Assembly (NCBI GenBank): GCA_022059125.1 | Contig: JAEUWY010000023.1 | Location: forward strand, 1,860,001-1,924,000 | DNA length: 64,000 bases | Origin: Corynespora cassiicola | Taxonomy: Eukaryota > Ascomycota > Dothideomycetes > Pleosporales > Corynesporascaceae | Direction of reading: 5' to 3' | Part shown: one piece after another, positions 35,442 to 45,666 of the stretch | How the letters are laid out: every line of letters begins with the position of its first letter | Numbering within the stretch: the first letter of the stretch is position 1 | Notes under the pieces: generated by a model | Told to the model about the DNA's origin: nothing | What the model saw: the letters and a program-made list of their open reading frames with translations, nothing else | Databases searched by the model: none | Program-made: the position numbers and the translations under genes

Positions 35442-36560
35442 ATGTTGGCCGCCTTCTTGATGGTATGTATCTTATCAGCTTTTGTCTCGGCAGATAGAGC
35501 ATGCAACAACTCACCAGACTTGTGCTCGCGGCCTTACGATAGGATCCTCCACCTGGGAGCTCATAATTCGCCATTTATTCGCAACTTATCGACGTCCTTC
35601 TCAACATTCGGCAATCAGTTCTTCAACACTACAACACAGCTAGACGCTGGGGTGCGACTCTTGACCGGCCAGGTCCATGTGGCTGAAAATTCCAACACAA
35701 CCGCACCAGAGTTGCACATGTGTCATTCGGTCTGCCAGCTATTCGACACTGGGTTATTGAGAGATTGGCTTGGGGAGATTCGAACATGGATGGATAAAAA
35801 TCCAAATGAAGTCGTAACCATTGTCTTAGTCAACGCGGACAATGTTTCGGCAGCTCAATTGGAGGCAGAATACTCCAGAGCGGGCATTGCCCATTACGGG
35901 TATGCCCCGCTCCAGATTAACAAGCCTCCACCGCCATCGAATGATACGCATCACACGTGGCCGGCCCTAGAAGAAATGATAGACAAAGGGGATCGGCTGG
36001 TCAACTTCGTCAGTCCCCTGACAACAGACCAGGGTAAGGCTCCCTATCTGCTGGCAGCATACGACTTTTATTGGGAAAACAACTATCAAATTACCAACGC
36101 TTCAGACTTTTCCTGCACTCCCCACCGCCCGGATAACACCACATCGGCTTCGGTGATGCTAGATTCTGGAAGGCTATTCTTCATGAATCACTTCCTGTAC
36201 TGGCAGCAGGCATTCGGGATCCAGGTACCTGATATCCGGAACATATATAAAACGAACTCTTTTGGTGCAGCTGGAAGTACTGCCGGTTTGGGACAACATT
36301 TGATCAATTGCTCGGACAATTACACAAGGACCCCATCATTTGTACTCGTCGACTTTTTTAACGTAGGTCCAGCCACCGAGGTCGTCGATATCTTCAACAA
36401 AGTACGACAGCCGGTGGGTAGGGCAGAATTAGAGAAGGGCGTCGTCGAAGGAGCGGGACTAAGGCAGCAGATGATGGTCTCAGGAGCAAGCCGAGCGGGT
36501 AAGCCCAAGGCAATCCTAGGCTTGATTATCATGTTGGCCGCAGGGTGGACCTGGTTGTGA
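35442..36560 (+). CDS. secreted PLC-like phosphodiesterase (PI-PLC X-type TIM barrel), possibly GPI-anchored
   Basis: A single exon of 372 aa from the chosen ATG, which begins a clear signal peptide (MLAAFLMVCILSAFVSA). An upstream in-frame ATG at 35397 would put 15 extra residues before it. The domain begins YDRILHLGAHNSPF, containing the first catalytic His region of the PI-PLC X barrel. It continues with QLDAGVRLLTGQVH, LHMCHSVCQLFDTGLLRDWL with a second His, and a WMDKNPNEVVTIVLVN strand, as in fungal PLC-like phosphodiesterases. Many N-glycosylation sequons and a hydrophobic C-terminus (AILGLIIMLAAGWTWL) after a Ser/Gly/Ala stretch suggest a GPI-anchor signal. Fungal members act outside the cell on phosphodiester substrates that are mostly undefined; there is no PLC Y domain or C2 domain, so this is not a signalling PLC. 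Confidence 0.85.
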   Translation: MLAAFLMVCILSAFVSADRACNNSPDLCSRPYDRILHLGAHNSPFIRNLSTSFSTFGNQFFNTTTQLDAGVRLLTGQVHVAENSNTTAPELHMCHSVCQLFDTGLLRDWLGEIRTWMDKNPNEVVTIVLVNADNVSAAQLEAEYSRAGIAHYGYAPLQINKPPPPSNDTHHTWPALEEMIDKGDRLVNFVSPLTTDQGKAPYLLAAYDFYWENNYQITNASDFSCTPHRPDNTTSASVMLDSGRLFFMNHFLYWQQAFGIQVPDIRNIYKTNSFGAAGSTAGLGQHLINCSDNYTRTPSFVLVDFFNVGPATEVVDIFNKVRQPVGRAELEKGVVEGAGLRQQMMVSGASRAGKPKAILGLIIMLAAGWTWL

Positions 36561-36973
36561 CGGAATGTTTTGGATTAGAAATTGGTCCACTGTATATATA
36601 GTTATTCAAGATCATGCGATCAATGTATCTATTGGCAGATCCAAAGGAAGATTGGTGACATTGTTGAATTCGATATAAAAAGTATGCACATCGCGAATGG
36701 TGTTTAAATTAAGCGAAGCCAGCTGCGATGGTGGAGCTCTAATTTCTGATGGTTGACTTGAAGCGTGATGACACACGGTCTGAATCACGGAAATTCCAGT
36801 CGTTGTTGTGATGTGGACGAGCGGAACGAATGTGTGCGGCTCGCCGCACGGCGGTCTGCGGAGTTTCCAGAGACCCCCGAGTGCCAAGAGAGGGTGCCGC
36901 ACGGTTTGCAGCGGGTCGCTCAAAAGTTCGCGGCCAACGCTTCCGTCGTCAACGTTTGCACGACACCGCCATC
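36561..36973. other. intergenic
   Basis: 3' UTR of the PLC-like gene and promoter of the next gene. The frame of the downstream gene is open back to 36830 but has no ATG before 36974. Confidence 0.55.
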
Positions 36974-38590
36974 ATGGCACCATTAAGAGCCTGCATACCG
37001 TCTCGGGCCCTCTTGCGTGCAATAAACCGATTTCCCTCGCCCCGTCCAGTTTCGATCCAATTTACCCGCGGCAAGCGCACCAAAGCGAGCGAACAGCCCG
37101 AACGATTAGTCCCCCTTCCACCAGAGCTCGGCGAGCCGTCCGGGCTCAAGCTTCCTCCTTTCCCCAAAGAATGGCAGAAGAAGAATCAAGACATTATTCC
37201 AATATCCTGGTACGAGCAAGATCTCGACAAAGGAACACCCGAACGCCTCATCAATCGTATCGATACCAAGGAAGGGATAATGCGACACAAGGAGACGCAT
37301 GCTATGCTGGAAGAAGACGCAAAAAATCCCAAATTTGATAATTCGGAGCTCAAACGGCGACTCATTGACGATTTGATGCTCAACCCGAGCTTCGTAGACC
37401 TGGCAGATGAGCTCAAAGCGATGAAGTCGGAGGTCATGACAAAAGGGGAGAGAAAGGAGATGATGGAGAAAATTAGGAAAGAGGCACAGCCAGAGCTACA
37501 GGAATTCAATTCTAGGATGGCCATGGACATACACGAGTCGATCCAAGAACTTATCGATGACCCAGAGTTGGAAGACGCGAGAGAAGAGTTACTGGACGTC
37601 CAGGCCGCCATGCCCGAGTCGCCAGACAAGGACACTTCGGAGTTTGAGGCTGCACTCGAAGCAGCTCAGAAGAAACTGGCTGGAAATGAATACTTCCAAA
37701 AGAAAATGGCTGCAATGGAGGGCACGAAGCTTCAAGCACCCAACGATACGGAAGACACAGATCTCGAATTGGACGCACCCGAAGACTTGGATAAACTACT
37801 GCTGCAAATGAAGGAATTGATGGTTTCGATGGGTGGTGACAAGCAGATCGAAGCTGATCTCGATGCTGTCATTAACGAGGACCCTTTCGCTGAGGATGGG
37901 CAAAATGTAGGTCGCGAACTCGATTTCAGCGAGCTTGCAGATGAGATCAAGAGACTAGCAGAGAATTCAGCACCTGATGCAGAAGCTGCCGCGAAGAACG
38001 AAAGGTCCGCTGTTGAAGCCACCGAAGAGGAAGAAGACCCTGAGCTAAAGGCAAAAGTCGACAAAATCATGGATGATCCAAAGCTGCTGGAGAAGTTAAT
38101 GTACATCCAAAAGATAATCACAGAGAGTCAACAGTCAGAGGGTCTCGCAAACATCAGGCACGAAGTCGCGCCAGACCCGTACGAATTGGAATCCTCCAAG
38201 ACAACATCCCTCGGCCACCGTCTCCAGGTGGCGCTGAATGATCCTGAGCACATTGCCGCGCTGCGCAGTCTTCGTGTCAATCTTCTCCCACCATTCAACA
38301 TCGCTCCTGCTTTGAAGTCATTCAACCAAGCCATCGAATTCGCATATATTGGCGCCAACGACGACATACGTCGCATTCTGTGGCGATCCTACGTCAAGGC
38401 GCGAACACTACCAACCTTTTTACAGAACCTGTCAGATGATGCTTGGGACCTGATTTATTACTCTCAAGCTGTAACTTGGGGTTCAAATCAGAACCGACAG
38501 AGTCATCTGAGCATGTTGCTTGCAGATTTGAAGAGCGTCGGTCGGGATGGTCCTCCAACGCATCCAAGCACGCTAGTCGCGGAGGAATGA
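36974..38590 (+). CDS. probable mitochondrial protein of unknown function
   Basis: A single exon of 538 aa starting at MAPLRACIPSRALLRAINRF. The first about 40 residues are rich in Arg and Ser with no acidic residues, a typical mitochondrial presequence. Residues about 100-400 are very rich in Glu, Asp, Lys and Met and probably form long helices or coiled coils (KSEVMTKGERKEMMEKIRKE). The last about 100 residues look globular and conserved (LRVNLLPPFNIAPALKSFNQ, DDIRRILWRSYVKARTLPTF). The start is chosen because the ATCATGG context and the presequence begin there. Candidate roles include mitochondrial ribosome or respiratory-assembly factors, but I cannot name a family. Confidence 0.8.
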   Translation: MAPLRACIPSRALLRAINRFPSPRPVSIQFTRGKRTKASEQPERLVPLPPELGEPSGLKLPPFPKEWQKKNQDIIPISWYEQDLDKGTPERLINRIDTKEGIMRHKETHAMLEEDAKNPKFDNSELKRRLIDDLMLNPSFVDLADELKAMKSEVMTKGERKEMMEKIRKEAQPELQEFNSRMAMDIHESIQELIDDPELEDAREELLDVQAAMPESPDKDTSEFEAALEAAQKKLAGNEYFQKKMAAMEGTKLQAPNDTEDTDLELDAPEDLDKLLLQMKELMVSMGGDKQIEADLDAVINEDPFAEDGQNVGRELDFSELADEIKRLAENSAPDAEAAAKNERSAVEATEEEEDPELKAKVDKIMDDPKLLEKLMYIQKIITESQQSEGLANIRHEVAPDPYELESSKTTSLGHRLQVALNDPEHIAALRSLRVNLLPPFNIAPALKSFNQAIEFAYIGANDDIRRILWRSYVKARTLPTFLQNLSDDAWDLIYYSQAVTWGSNQNRQSHLSMLLADLKSVGRDGPPTHPSTLVAEE

Positions 38591-38839
38591 TGCAACATGC
38601 AAGCATGAAGATATGATAAAGATGTATTATTAAGAAACTGCACCAGCGTGGTGCTTGTACAACAAGCTACATGATACCCGCCCTGCTCCAGGGCTCGCCC
38701 GGATACACCTCTCGCTACCCGGCTCATGGCCTGCATAATGTCGAACGGTAAACAAAGGCAAAAAAAAGCCTACAAGTACATAGGAAATCAACGCCGCGTT
38801 AGGCATATTCAATCCAATCTCTTCTCCCTTTCCGCTGCA

Positions 38840-40234
38840 TTACCATCCTCCAGTAAGCCCATCTTCCCATATCTCCTGTAATCTTTTCAGAAATAACATG
38901 GACGCTTCCAATGGCAGCCTCATAAACCACTCGCACAGCGCTGGCCCAGGGTCATTGCTATCCCACTTGTCCTCTCGAAACAGCAACAACCACGCGCAAA
39001 CCGACACGAGGACGTTCGCCAACTCCACCAACGACAGAGCCTGCAGCCAGAAAAACCCCCATAATATACTTGACAATTCGTCAAGCATAGTGGGTAGCGA
39101 ATACACGCCGCGCGGGTGAGGTACCTCGGCCAGCATGACGGGCCCTTCTTCGCTGACGGCCCTGCGCTTGGGATCCGTATACGCCGTTGCGATGCACCGG
39201 GGACTAGACGCACACAGCAAGACGAGAGAGTCGTGCGGTGCCTGCGTGCAGGACAGGGCTGTGACGCGGCGCAGCAACTCCTGGCCGCGCACCACCTCCT
39301 TGACCTGGAACTTGATGTTGAGGTGCGTGGTGGGCGTAAATCCGTCGGACCCCCCGCTCGCGCCGTGCAGCGCTTTGGCAAAGTCGTGCATAAAGTCTTG
39401 CAAGGTTTCGAAAATGGGTTCGGCGCGCGACACGGCGGTAAAGGTGCCGGGTTGCGACTTGCCCTCCAGCAGCTGGGTCGGCGTCGTCACGACAAAGGTC
39501 TGCAGGTCGGAGCCGTGGGCGAGCGCGTGGGCGGAGTACTCCCTGCCCCCGGATACGACCTCCACGAGGCGGTAGGGTATGTTTTCTGAAATGGGCATGG
39601 CGTTGATGTTGCGGACGACGTCGTCATCGAGACTAGCGAGCGAGATCAGGAGGGTGTCGGAGGGCTGGCGTGCGGCACGTTGTGGGTAGCCCACGAAGCA
39701 AGCTGAGTCGCGGAAGTTGGGACTGAAGGGTGTGCCGACGAGCGTGTCGCTGTCATTGTCAAGATCCGGGTCGTAGGCCGCAGACGGAGGGCATGCTTCG
39801 AGCTGGAAGGAAGTGTAGGGATAGTACGAAAGGATTTCTGCGACTTGGTCTTGCGAGTGGACGGTGAACAGAGCGGGGACTTTGATCGGGGAAGGCGGGA
39901 CGTGAGACCTGACGAAGGTGTAAAATGCGGAAGCGTCTTCGAAGAGCGGCTGGTAAACGGTTCGGGTTGCTTTGGCAGTCAAGCTGCGAAGATTTGACGC
40001 GTCGTCAAAAGGGATCGCAAGGTCAATTGTTTTGTATCCCAGTTTCTTGTGGACTTCGGCGTAGGAATAGAATCGTGTGTATGCCTTCGAGTACCTGGCT
40101 GGAGTTAACCCCCACACGCTCTCACTGTCCACGCCCAGAACATCGTGTCCTTCAGCGTGCAAGACGCGCGCAAGTGCGAGCGCAGGAGGTTTCGAAGCGC
40201 CCGTGAGCAAGATCCGCATCTTTTGTGATCCCAT
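38840..40234 (-). CDS. putative Rossmann/pre-ATP-grasp-like enzyme with C-terminal membrane segment
   Basis: A single exon of 464 aa from the first real ATG (MGSQKMRILLTG); the frame further upstream has no ATG start. The N-terminus MRILLTGASKPPALALARVL then HAEGHDVLGVDSE is a beta-alpha-beta nucleotide-binding unit of the kind that precedes ATP-grasp domains in carboxylate-amine ligases. A middle region (YRLVEVVSGGREYSAHALAH) resembles the ATP-grasp central part, but key metal-binding residues could not be confirmed. Near residues 400-425 a hydrophobic helix (LVELANVLVSVCAWLLLF) suggests membrane attachment. It is convergent with the mitochondrial-protein gene about 250 bp away. The catalytic assignment is tentative. 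Confidence 0.7.
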   Translation of the reverse strand: MGSQKMRILLTGASKPPALALARVLHAEGHDVLGVDSESVWGLTPARYSKAYTRFYSYAEVHKKLGYKTIDLAIPFDDASNLRSLTAKATRTVYQPLFEDASAFYTFVRSHVPPSPIKVPALFTVHSQDQVAEILSYYPYTSFQLEACPPSAAYDPDLDNDSDTLVGTPFSPNFRDSACFVGYPQRAARQPSDTLLISLASLDDDVVRNINAMPISENIPYRLVEVVSGGREYSAHALAHGSDLQTFVVTTPTQLLEGKSQPGTFTAVSRAEPIFETLQDFMHDFAKALHGASGGSDGFTPTTHLNIKFQVKEVVRGQELLRRVTALSCTQAPHDSLVLLCASSPRCIATAYTDPKRRAVSEEGPVMLAEVPHPRGVYSLPTMLDELSSILWGFFWLQALSLVELANVLVSVCAWLLLFREDKWDSNDPGPALCEWFMRLPLEASMLFLKRLQEIWEDGLTGGW

Positions 40235-40661
40235 CTCAAACCCAAACCCTATCACAAGAGTAGCAGCTGAGGGGGTTCAGTGCTATGTTAAGAGATTGGA
40301 AAAGCAATTCCTCGGCGGTTTTCGAGGCGCATCATAGTGGCGTATGGCATGGTGGTGTGTTGCGATCGAGATCTCAAAGCAAAGGTATTGGGGTTATTGA
40401 GATGAGCGGAATGCAGGGCTGCCTGCTGCGGAATGCGGATAGTGGGGATGTGGCACGAGTACTGCACGCGAGATCTTCACGTTGAGGTACACGAGAAAAA
40501 GTAACTGGAAGAAGAAAGGGCATATATTGGAGGCTGGTGGGTAATCGTTGTTACGACAACTACGTCAGTAACCTGGGTATCTGGAGTGCTCGTAACGCCA
40601 TGTGATGCATGCAGAGAAAAACCGAGAGGGAAAAGGGGAATCCAGGCTTGCTCATGCCAAA
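40235..40661. other. intergenic
   Basis: Promoter of the ATP-grasp-like gene and 3' UTR of the acetyltransferase gene. No other feature was seen. Confidence 0.55.
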
Positions 40662-41873
40662 TCAATCGGCCAGCCATGGGTGAAGCTTCTCAATGGAAAC
40701 ATTCGAGGCATCGGCCCTTCTTTTGCGATAAAGCTCAATTTCAGCATCGGTGGCTGAAGCCAGATACTTCACCATGATTGTGTAGTCGGCCTCGACCTTC
40801 CTTCGGCGGGTGACTAGGATCGGGCCGGGAGAAGAATGGTGCCTCTCATATCCGAAACGCTCGTAGAACTTTTTTGCGGCAGCATTGGCATTGAAGACAG
40901 TGAGCATCGTGACGGGGTTGAAGGGACTGTGCTTGCACTGGACCTTGGTCATGTTCTCAACCAATTTGATGAGCTCCTTCCCGATGCCCATGCTCCGGAA
41001 TGCGGGGGCCAGGTGGAGTTCGTAGATATATGTCACGGGGCGATCAACATCTGGCTTCTCGTCCCCTTCTGACTCCACCTTCCAAGAGACAAAGCCCACG
41101 ATAGGTTCGCTTTCCTTTTGCCTCGAAGCGAAATGCGCGTGCTGATGAAATGCCCATTCCTTTTGGTCGCCAGGAGGATGGTGACGATAAAAGTCGAGCC
41201 CTGGGCGCGGGACATTGTTTGGCAGATCAGAGGGCTGACACCACTGGAGACGGACGAAGAGAAATGTCTCCTCTTGCAATTCTTCCTTTTTGTGATCAGG
41301 ATCCCAGCCTATGGAGGAGTCTTTGTAGTGTGCATACGATGATGCTTCAATCAGATCGAGACATGCCGCTAGCTCCTCCTTCTTCAGGCCGGAAGCTTTT
41401 CTTTCTGCCGCCGTGTCAATGTAGATTTTCCCGAGCGGCGTGACCCATTGCAGCCTGTGGGAGCCTTCGTGGCTTGTCTCGAACGGCCCGGTGGCTGGGG
41501 TAAACCTGGCCATATGCTTCGCATCCGTGTCAAAAGCTGCGCCATTTGGCGTAGGCTGAGCAGATTCTTTGCCTGCCAGACCCGCCAGGCCTTGCTCATA
41601 TTCGGGGGCTGGACTGGCGGCCTTGGTAACATCGGGAGACGCGTGTTGAGAATCTTTGGGGGCGCCATTGGCATGGTCAGCGGCGCTGTCTCGAGACGGG
41701 TGTGGTATCGAATGGCTCTCCAGGTCTACAGCTGGGTGGGAAGCATCCCCATGACCCAAGACAGGGCCATCCGCCGTTTCTCCAGCGACGACTGATGATT
41801 TGCGCCTCTTCTTGATGGAAACGAAAGCTTCGGAGCGCGAATCTGTGGAGCGGCGGCGTCGGATGGGCGGCAT
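40662..41873 (-). CDS. NAT4: NAA40/Nat4-like histone N-alpha-acetyltransferase
   Basis: A single exon of 403 aa. The N-terminus has a basic nuclear-localisation-like patch (SIKKRRKSSVV) and a low-complexity stretch to about residue 110. The GNAT domain follows, with a characteristic Nat4-like beginning: ACLDLIEASSYAHYKDSSIG then WDP and KKEELQEE. The acetyl-CoA motif is YELHLAPAFRSMGIGKELIK, with the R..G.G loop near residue 297. The end is MLTVFNANAAAKKFYERFGY. NAA40/Nat4 enzymes acetylate the N-terminal Ser of histones H4 and H2A. The long N-terminal extension, larger than in yeast or human enzymes, is common in filamentous fungi. The gene is divergent from the LYR-motif gene, with starts about 300 bp apart. 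Confidence 0.85.
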   Translation of the reverse strand: MPPIRRRRSTDSRSEAFVSIKKRRKSSVVAGETADGPVLGHGDASHPAVDLESHSIPHPSRDSAADHANGAPKDSQHASPDVTKAASPAPEYEQGLAGLAGKESAQPTPNGAAFDTDAKHMARFTPATGPFETSHEGSHRLQWVTPLGKIYIDTAAERKASGLKKEELAACLDLIEASSYAHYKDSSIGWDPDHKKEELQEETFLFVRLQWCQPSDLPNNVPRPGLDFYRHHPPGDQKEWAFHQHAHFASRQKESEPIVGFVSWKVESEGDEKPDVDRPVTYIYELHLAPAFRSMGIGKELIKLVENMTKVQCKHSPFNPVTMLTVFNANAAAKKFYERFGYERHHSSPGPILVTRRRKVEADYTIMVKYLASATDAEIELYRKRRADASNVSIEKLHPWLAD

Positions 41874-42169
41874 ACTATAGGGGCAGCCTCGTACGTTGCG
41901 GCAGCATGAGTTGTGCGAGGCGGGGTCTGAGGCTCAGTGTCGAGGCTGCGTGTCGGGGCTCAGCGTCACGTCCGAGTCTCTGGAGGACGCGTTGTTCTGC
42001 CGGGCGGTCAGTCGGCCGGAACCTTGACGGCTTGGCTTCAGGTGCCGGGCGGCGCGCGTACGTCACTGGATGGGGAGCCTCGCACATCATCCCATCTTCA
42101 AATCATCGACTGCTGCTTCGCCGTCTTTTCACTCTAGTCAGGCCATTGCTCAGGTGTTTTTTGGGTGGG
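41874..42169. promoter_or_regulatory. shared divergent promoter (Nat4-like / LYRM2-like)
   Basis: Only 296 bp separate the two start codons, so both promoters and 5' UTRs must lie here. An open frame running plus-strand from 41906 into the LYR gene is coincidental read-through of its first exon's frame. Confidence 0.6.
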
Positions 42170-42684
42170 ATGATGCGCGGATATGCCTCGATAGCCTCAA
42201 AAGCGCCCTCGCGACTGCGTGGCAAGAACCTTCTGAGCCTCGATCACGTAAGTTGGACGCAGCACGGCCATTGGAGTTGCAACACATTTCCTGACTATGC
42301 GCCCAGTTCATCCAGAAACAGCGTGTCTTGGCTCTATGGAGAGATATTCTTAGGGCCACAGCATGTTTGTGCCCCCTTTCCCCGCCGCACTACGAAATGC
42401 TCACTCTTCGCAGCAATTCCGGACGCCAATAGCAGGAAAGACATGCGACAATGGGCGCGCACGGGGTTTGAGCGCCATAGGAACGTGACCGATCTTGTGA
42501 GTTTTCAGACCCCGCGAAAACCTTCTTTGGTGCTCACGAACCGCAGGAGGAAATCCGATACCTGTATTCTGTATGTCAAGTATCCCATTGGCAATCTTTG
42601 GCTAACACACTCGTTCAGTCTGGGAAAACAGAGGTTGATGCCATGAAGAACACGCTGATCAACAGTGGCGTTCTGACCAAATGA
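42170..42684 (+). CDS. LYR-motif protein, LYRM2-like, mitochondrial
   Basis: Five short exons: 42170-42247, 42307-42364, 42414-42496, 42547-42570 and 42619-42684. The four introns are 59, 49, 50 and 48 bp, and the product is 102 aa. The N-terminus (MMRGYASIASKAPSRLRGK) is an Arg-rich mitochondrial targeting sequence. The core has FIQKQRVLALWRDILRATAS, in which the L-Y-R tripeptide appears as LWR, then KDMRQWARTGFERHRNV and EEIRYLYSSGKTEVDAMKNT. This spacing matches LYRM2 (WAR..F.R, then E..I and a G..L..L helix). LYR proteins bind the mitochondrial acyl carrier protein and assist respiratory-complex or ribosome assembly. The fourth exon is only 24 nt. All joins are in phase, and no single frame covers the protein. 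Confidence 0.88.
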
Positions 42685-43301
42685 CTCCCTCTCTGCTGAT
42701 ATGTTACTGCTCTACCCTTTCCGGCCACTGCGTGTCTAGGATTTTCCAATGTTACTTTCCTTGTACAGCTCATGAGGCGTACAGAGACGCTAGATCAGCC
42801 ATCACATCTAATAGCAATCAATCCAACCAAGGCACCTCTGATCATCTTGGGTCAACTTCGGCTTCTATCGGGTGACATGTGTCAATGTTTCCGACATCAG
42901 TCAGCCCGTATGGCTGCTGTAATCACGACTTCAGTCACATGAGACCGCGTTGCCGCGGATTCGCGAGTTTTGCCTTCGGTCATTGGTCGCTTGGCGAGGG
43001 GGAAGTCTGACTCGGAATTGCACCATCTCAATCTTCTCAGCAGCTTCACAACCACTCCAACTCGCCGATCCGTCGCTGGGGCCAAATCAATATTGCATTT
43101 CCGGATTGTACCGGCACCCTCTTTTCGAAGACGAGCCCCTGGACTACCAGGTACCCTGCCGATCGCAGCTCGGAACTGCCCTGCCCCGCGCTCCCTTCGC
43201 CGACCACAACTGAGAACCGCCTTCTTTGCCATTGCCCCTCTTGCGCCGAGACCGATTCATCACAGTAGTAGTTGTGGTATTATATCGCCTCAATCTCCGC
43301 G
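42685..43301. other. intergenic
   Basis: 3' flank of the LYR gene and promoter of the monooxygenase. No other feature was seen. Confidence 0.55.
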
Positions 43302-45666
43302 ATGAAATCGGTTCTAGTTGTGGGCGCCGGTCCTGCCGGGCTGGCCGCTGCGAAGACCCTCCTCCAACACGCGGGGGGCACTGCTTTCAAGGTCACGATT
43401 TTTGAGGCTGCCGAGCGCGTAGGTGGGATGTGGAGGGCCCAGAAAAGGGAGAAAGGCATCAAATGCAACCCTCTCATGCGTACAAATCTCAGTCGATTCA
43501 CAGTTGCTTTCCCTGACCTGTCATGGGCATCTGTCGATCTCACGGATCCCAACACGGAAAACGGCACACCTGAACCCTTGCCAATGTTCCCACACGCGTG
43601 GCAGGTCGGGCGCTATCTCGAGACCTACGCCAAAAAGTTTATACCTTTCGATGCCCTCCATCTGAATCGGGCGGTTGAGCATGTCAACTATCGCATGGAC
43701 ACCAACCTATGGTGTGTGCTTTCTCACGACAAAGCTTCGGGCCGAAATCATGAGGATCTTTTCGACTATGTGATAATGGGTACTGGCTTTTTTGGTCAAC
43801 CGCACAAGAATGTCCCCGAATATGAGTCAATTATATCTGACGATGACAATGACAATGAGATCATTAAGCACTCCACTGGAGAATCTCTATCGGATGATAT
43901 TCACAAAATGCAAGGGAACATACTGCATTCTTCTGAGTTCCGAGATGTCGCATCTCTGGTCGATGGAGACGGAGATATTGCAATCATTGGCGGCGGCATT
44001 AGCGGCTCAGAAGCCGCCGCCACCGCTGCTTTCCAGATTTCCAGTGCAAGACATATGCCAGGGAAGCAAAAGCCTTCATACTCTGACAAGAAAGTCTACC
44101 ACATTTTCAACAGGCCCACATACTGTTTGCCGCGATATCTACCGCAAGACCCCTACAATTCTGCTATCCAAGACTGCAACCTAGCACCAACGTTCGTCCC
44201 TCTAGATCTAGCACTGTACAACCTATCCAGGCGAGGCAACGACCCCATTGTTGCCACCAACGGACCAGTCGCACCTTCGAAAGCGGAATTGACCCACAAG
44301 TTTCTCAGAAACATACTAGGTGGTGACCAACGCGAGCTGGGCCAGGCAGCGTTGGTCTACAACCCCGCACAGACTCAATATCCACCCTATACAGCTATCA
44401 GCGACACATATGCGGAATTCGTAAGGAGCGGGCTCATTGTGCCAGTCCAAGGCCGAGCAGTAAATATCAAACGCCATCTCAAAACGGGCATGCACATTGA
44501 AGTGGGGGGACAGGAACCATGGTCTAGCACGGAAGAACCTGCAAGTATCTTCATAAAGTTTGATAAAGTCCTTACGCTGACTATGTCCTCAGAACCGTCA
44601 TCTGGTTGGAATTTCTGGTGTCATACAAGCGACAGGCTTCCGACCAGACAATTACTTCTCGGGCGCGGCAACTGCTCATCTGAATCACGACGAAGCAAAC
44701 TTTAGAGTTCCTTATCTTCTCTCTCGTGGCTCATTATTTTGTGCTGATCTTCCAACTCTGGCCTTCATAGGCTATTATGAGGGGCCATTTTGGGGTGTAA
44801 TGGAAGCCCAAGCACAGCTGGTCGCCCGGACATGGGCACCCTCGACAGACGATGACTCGCAATTGAGTAGTCTCAATGACCTCAATGGTCTCGACTCCAG
44901 TGAGGCTGTGGCTGTACGACAGGCACTGAAATCAGCACAAGATTGTCTCAGCGTCCCGCAGTTCTGGATGTCCGACTATGTAGGTCTTATCGAGGAGCTT
45001 TCAAGGGCTGCAGGAATTAGACGCGATAACCACTTTTTCGACGGTCAAAATGGCCCTGCATTTCCTGCTCGTTATCATGGAGATGGCAATGACGAGGCCT
45101 TGCAGACGATCGAAGAAGTTTCAAAAGTTATCAAGCAGTCGACAACTGGTGCGAGATTTGTTGCTGCTGCCGCCTTCAGAGCGATGCAAGGGAAATGGAC
45201 TCTTCAGCGCAAGATAGACTCTCGCCATTCCTCTATGCCTGGTGGCACACTTAAGGGCACTGCGCATTTCCACCCTCGTGATTCGACAGATCCGCAGTAT
45301 ACTGCGGAATATCTCTACATAGAAGACGGGAAGCTTACTATGGACAATGGTCTTACTTTCCCTGCCACGCGACGGTACGTGTATCGCTATAGCGAGGCTA
45401 AGGACCAGATTACGGCCTGGTTCACCGACGAAGATGGCGAGAGCACAGGAGGCTTTTTTAACGCTTGGGAGTTTCACTCGCCAGATGATGTCTATCACGG
45501 GTGGCTCGCAAAGGGGCATCACTGGTGCTCCCCTGACACCTACAAGAGCAATTGCGAGTTTCGGTTCAGGGGAGTTGGTTTGGAAAGCTTTGGCATCACG
45601 TACGAGGTTTCAGGCCCTAATAAGGACTACACCCACGAGAGTTGGTACCGTCGGCCAGCTGAATAG
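43302..45666 (+). CDS. FAD/NADPH monooxygenase (FMO-like) fused to DUF6314-like domain
   Basis: Two exons, 43302-44540 and 44593-45666, give 770 aa. The FAD-binding motif VVGAGPAGLAAAKTL is at residue 6, the flavoenzyme VGGMWRA at about 45, DYVIMGTGFFGQPH at about 160, and the NADPH-binding GGGISGSEAA at about 230. The second exon restores the conserved ATGFRPD near residue 426. After a helical linker, residues from about 610 (MQGKWTLQRKIDSR, GTAHFHPR, YLYIEDGKLTMDNGL, YRYSEAKDQITAWF) match a DUF6314-type lipocalin-like domain. The 52-bp intron has a GC donor (GCAAGT) with a GCTGAC branch site. No GT donor within about 90 bp keeps the frame except one that would make a 25-bp intron. The protein probably oxygenates a small nucleophilic substrate, which the C-terminal domain may bind; the substrate is unknown. 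Confidence 0.88.

Noticed and set aside
41906..42646. 246-codon plus-strand frame
   Set aside because: It runs through the introns of the LYRM2-like gene; only its short part at 42170-42247 is real coding sequence.
44541..44710. Apparent frameshift or pseudogene in the monooxygenase
   Set aside because: A GC-AG intron of 52 bp gives an uninterrupted 770-aa protein with the conserved ATGFRPD motif.
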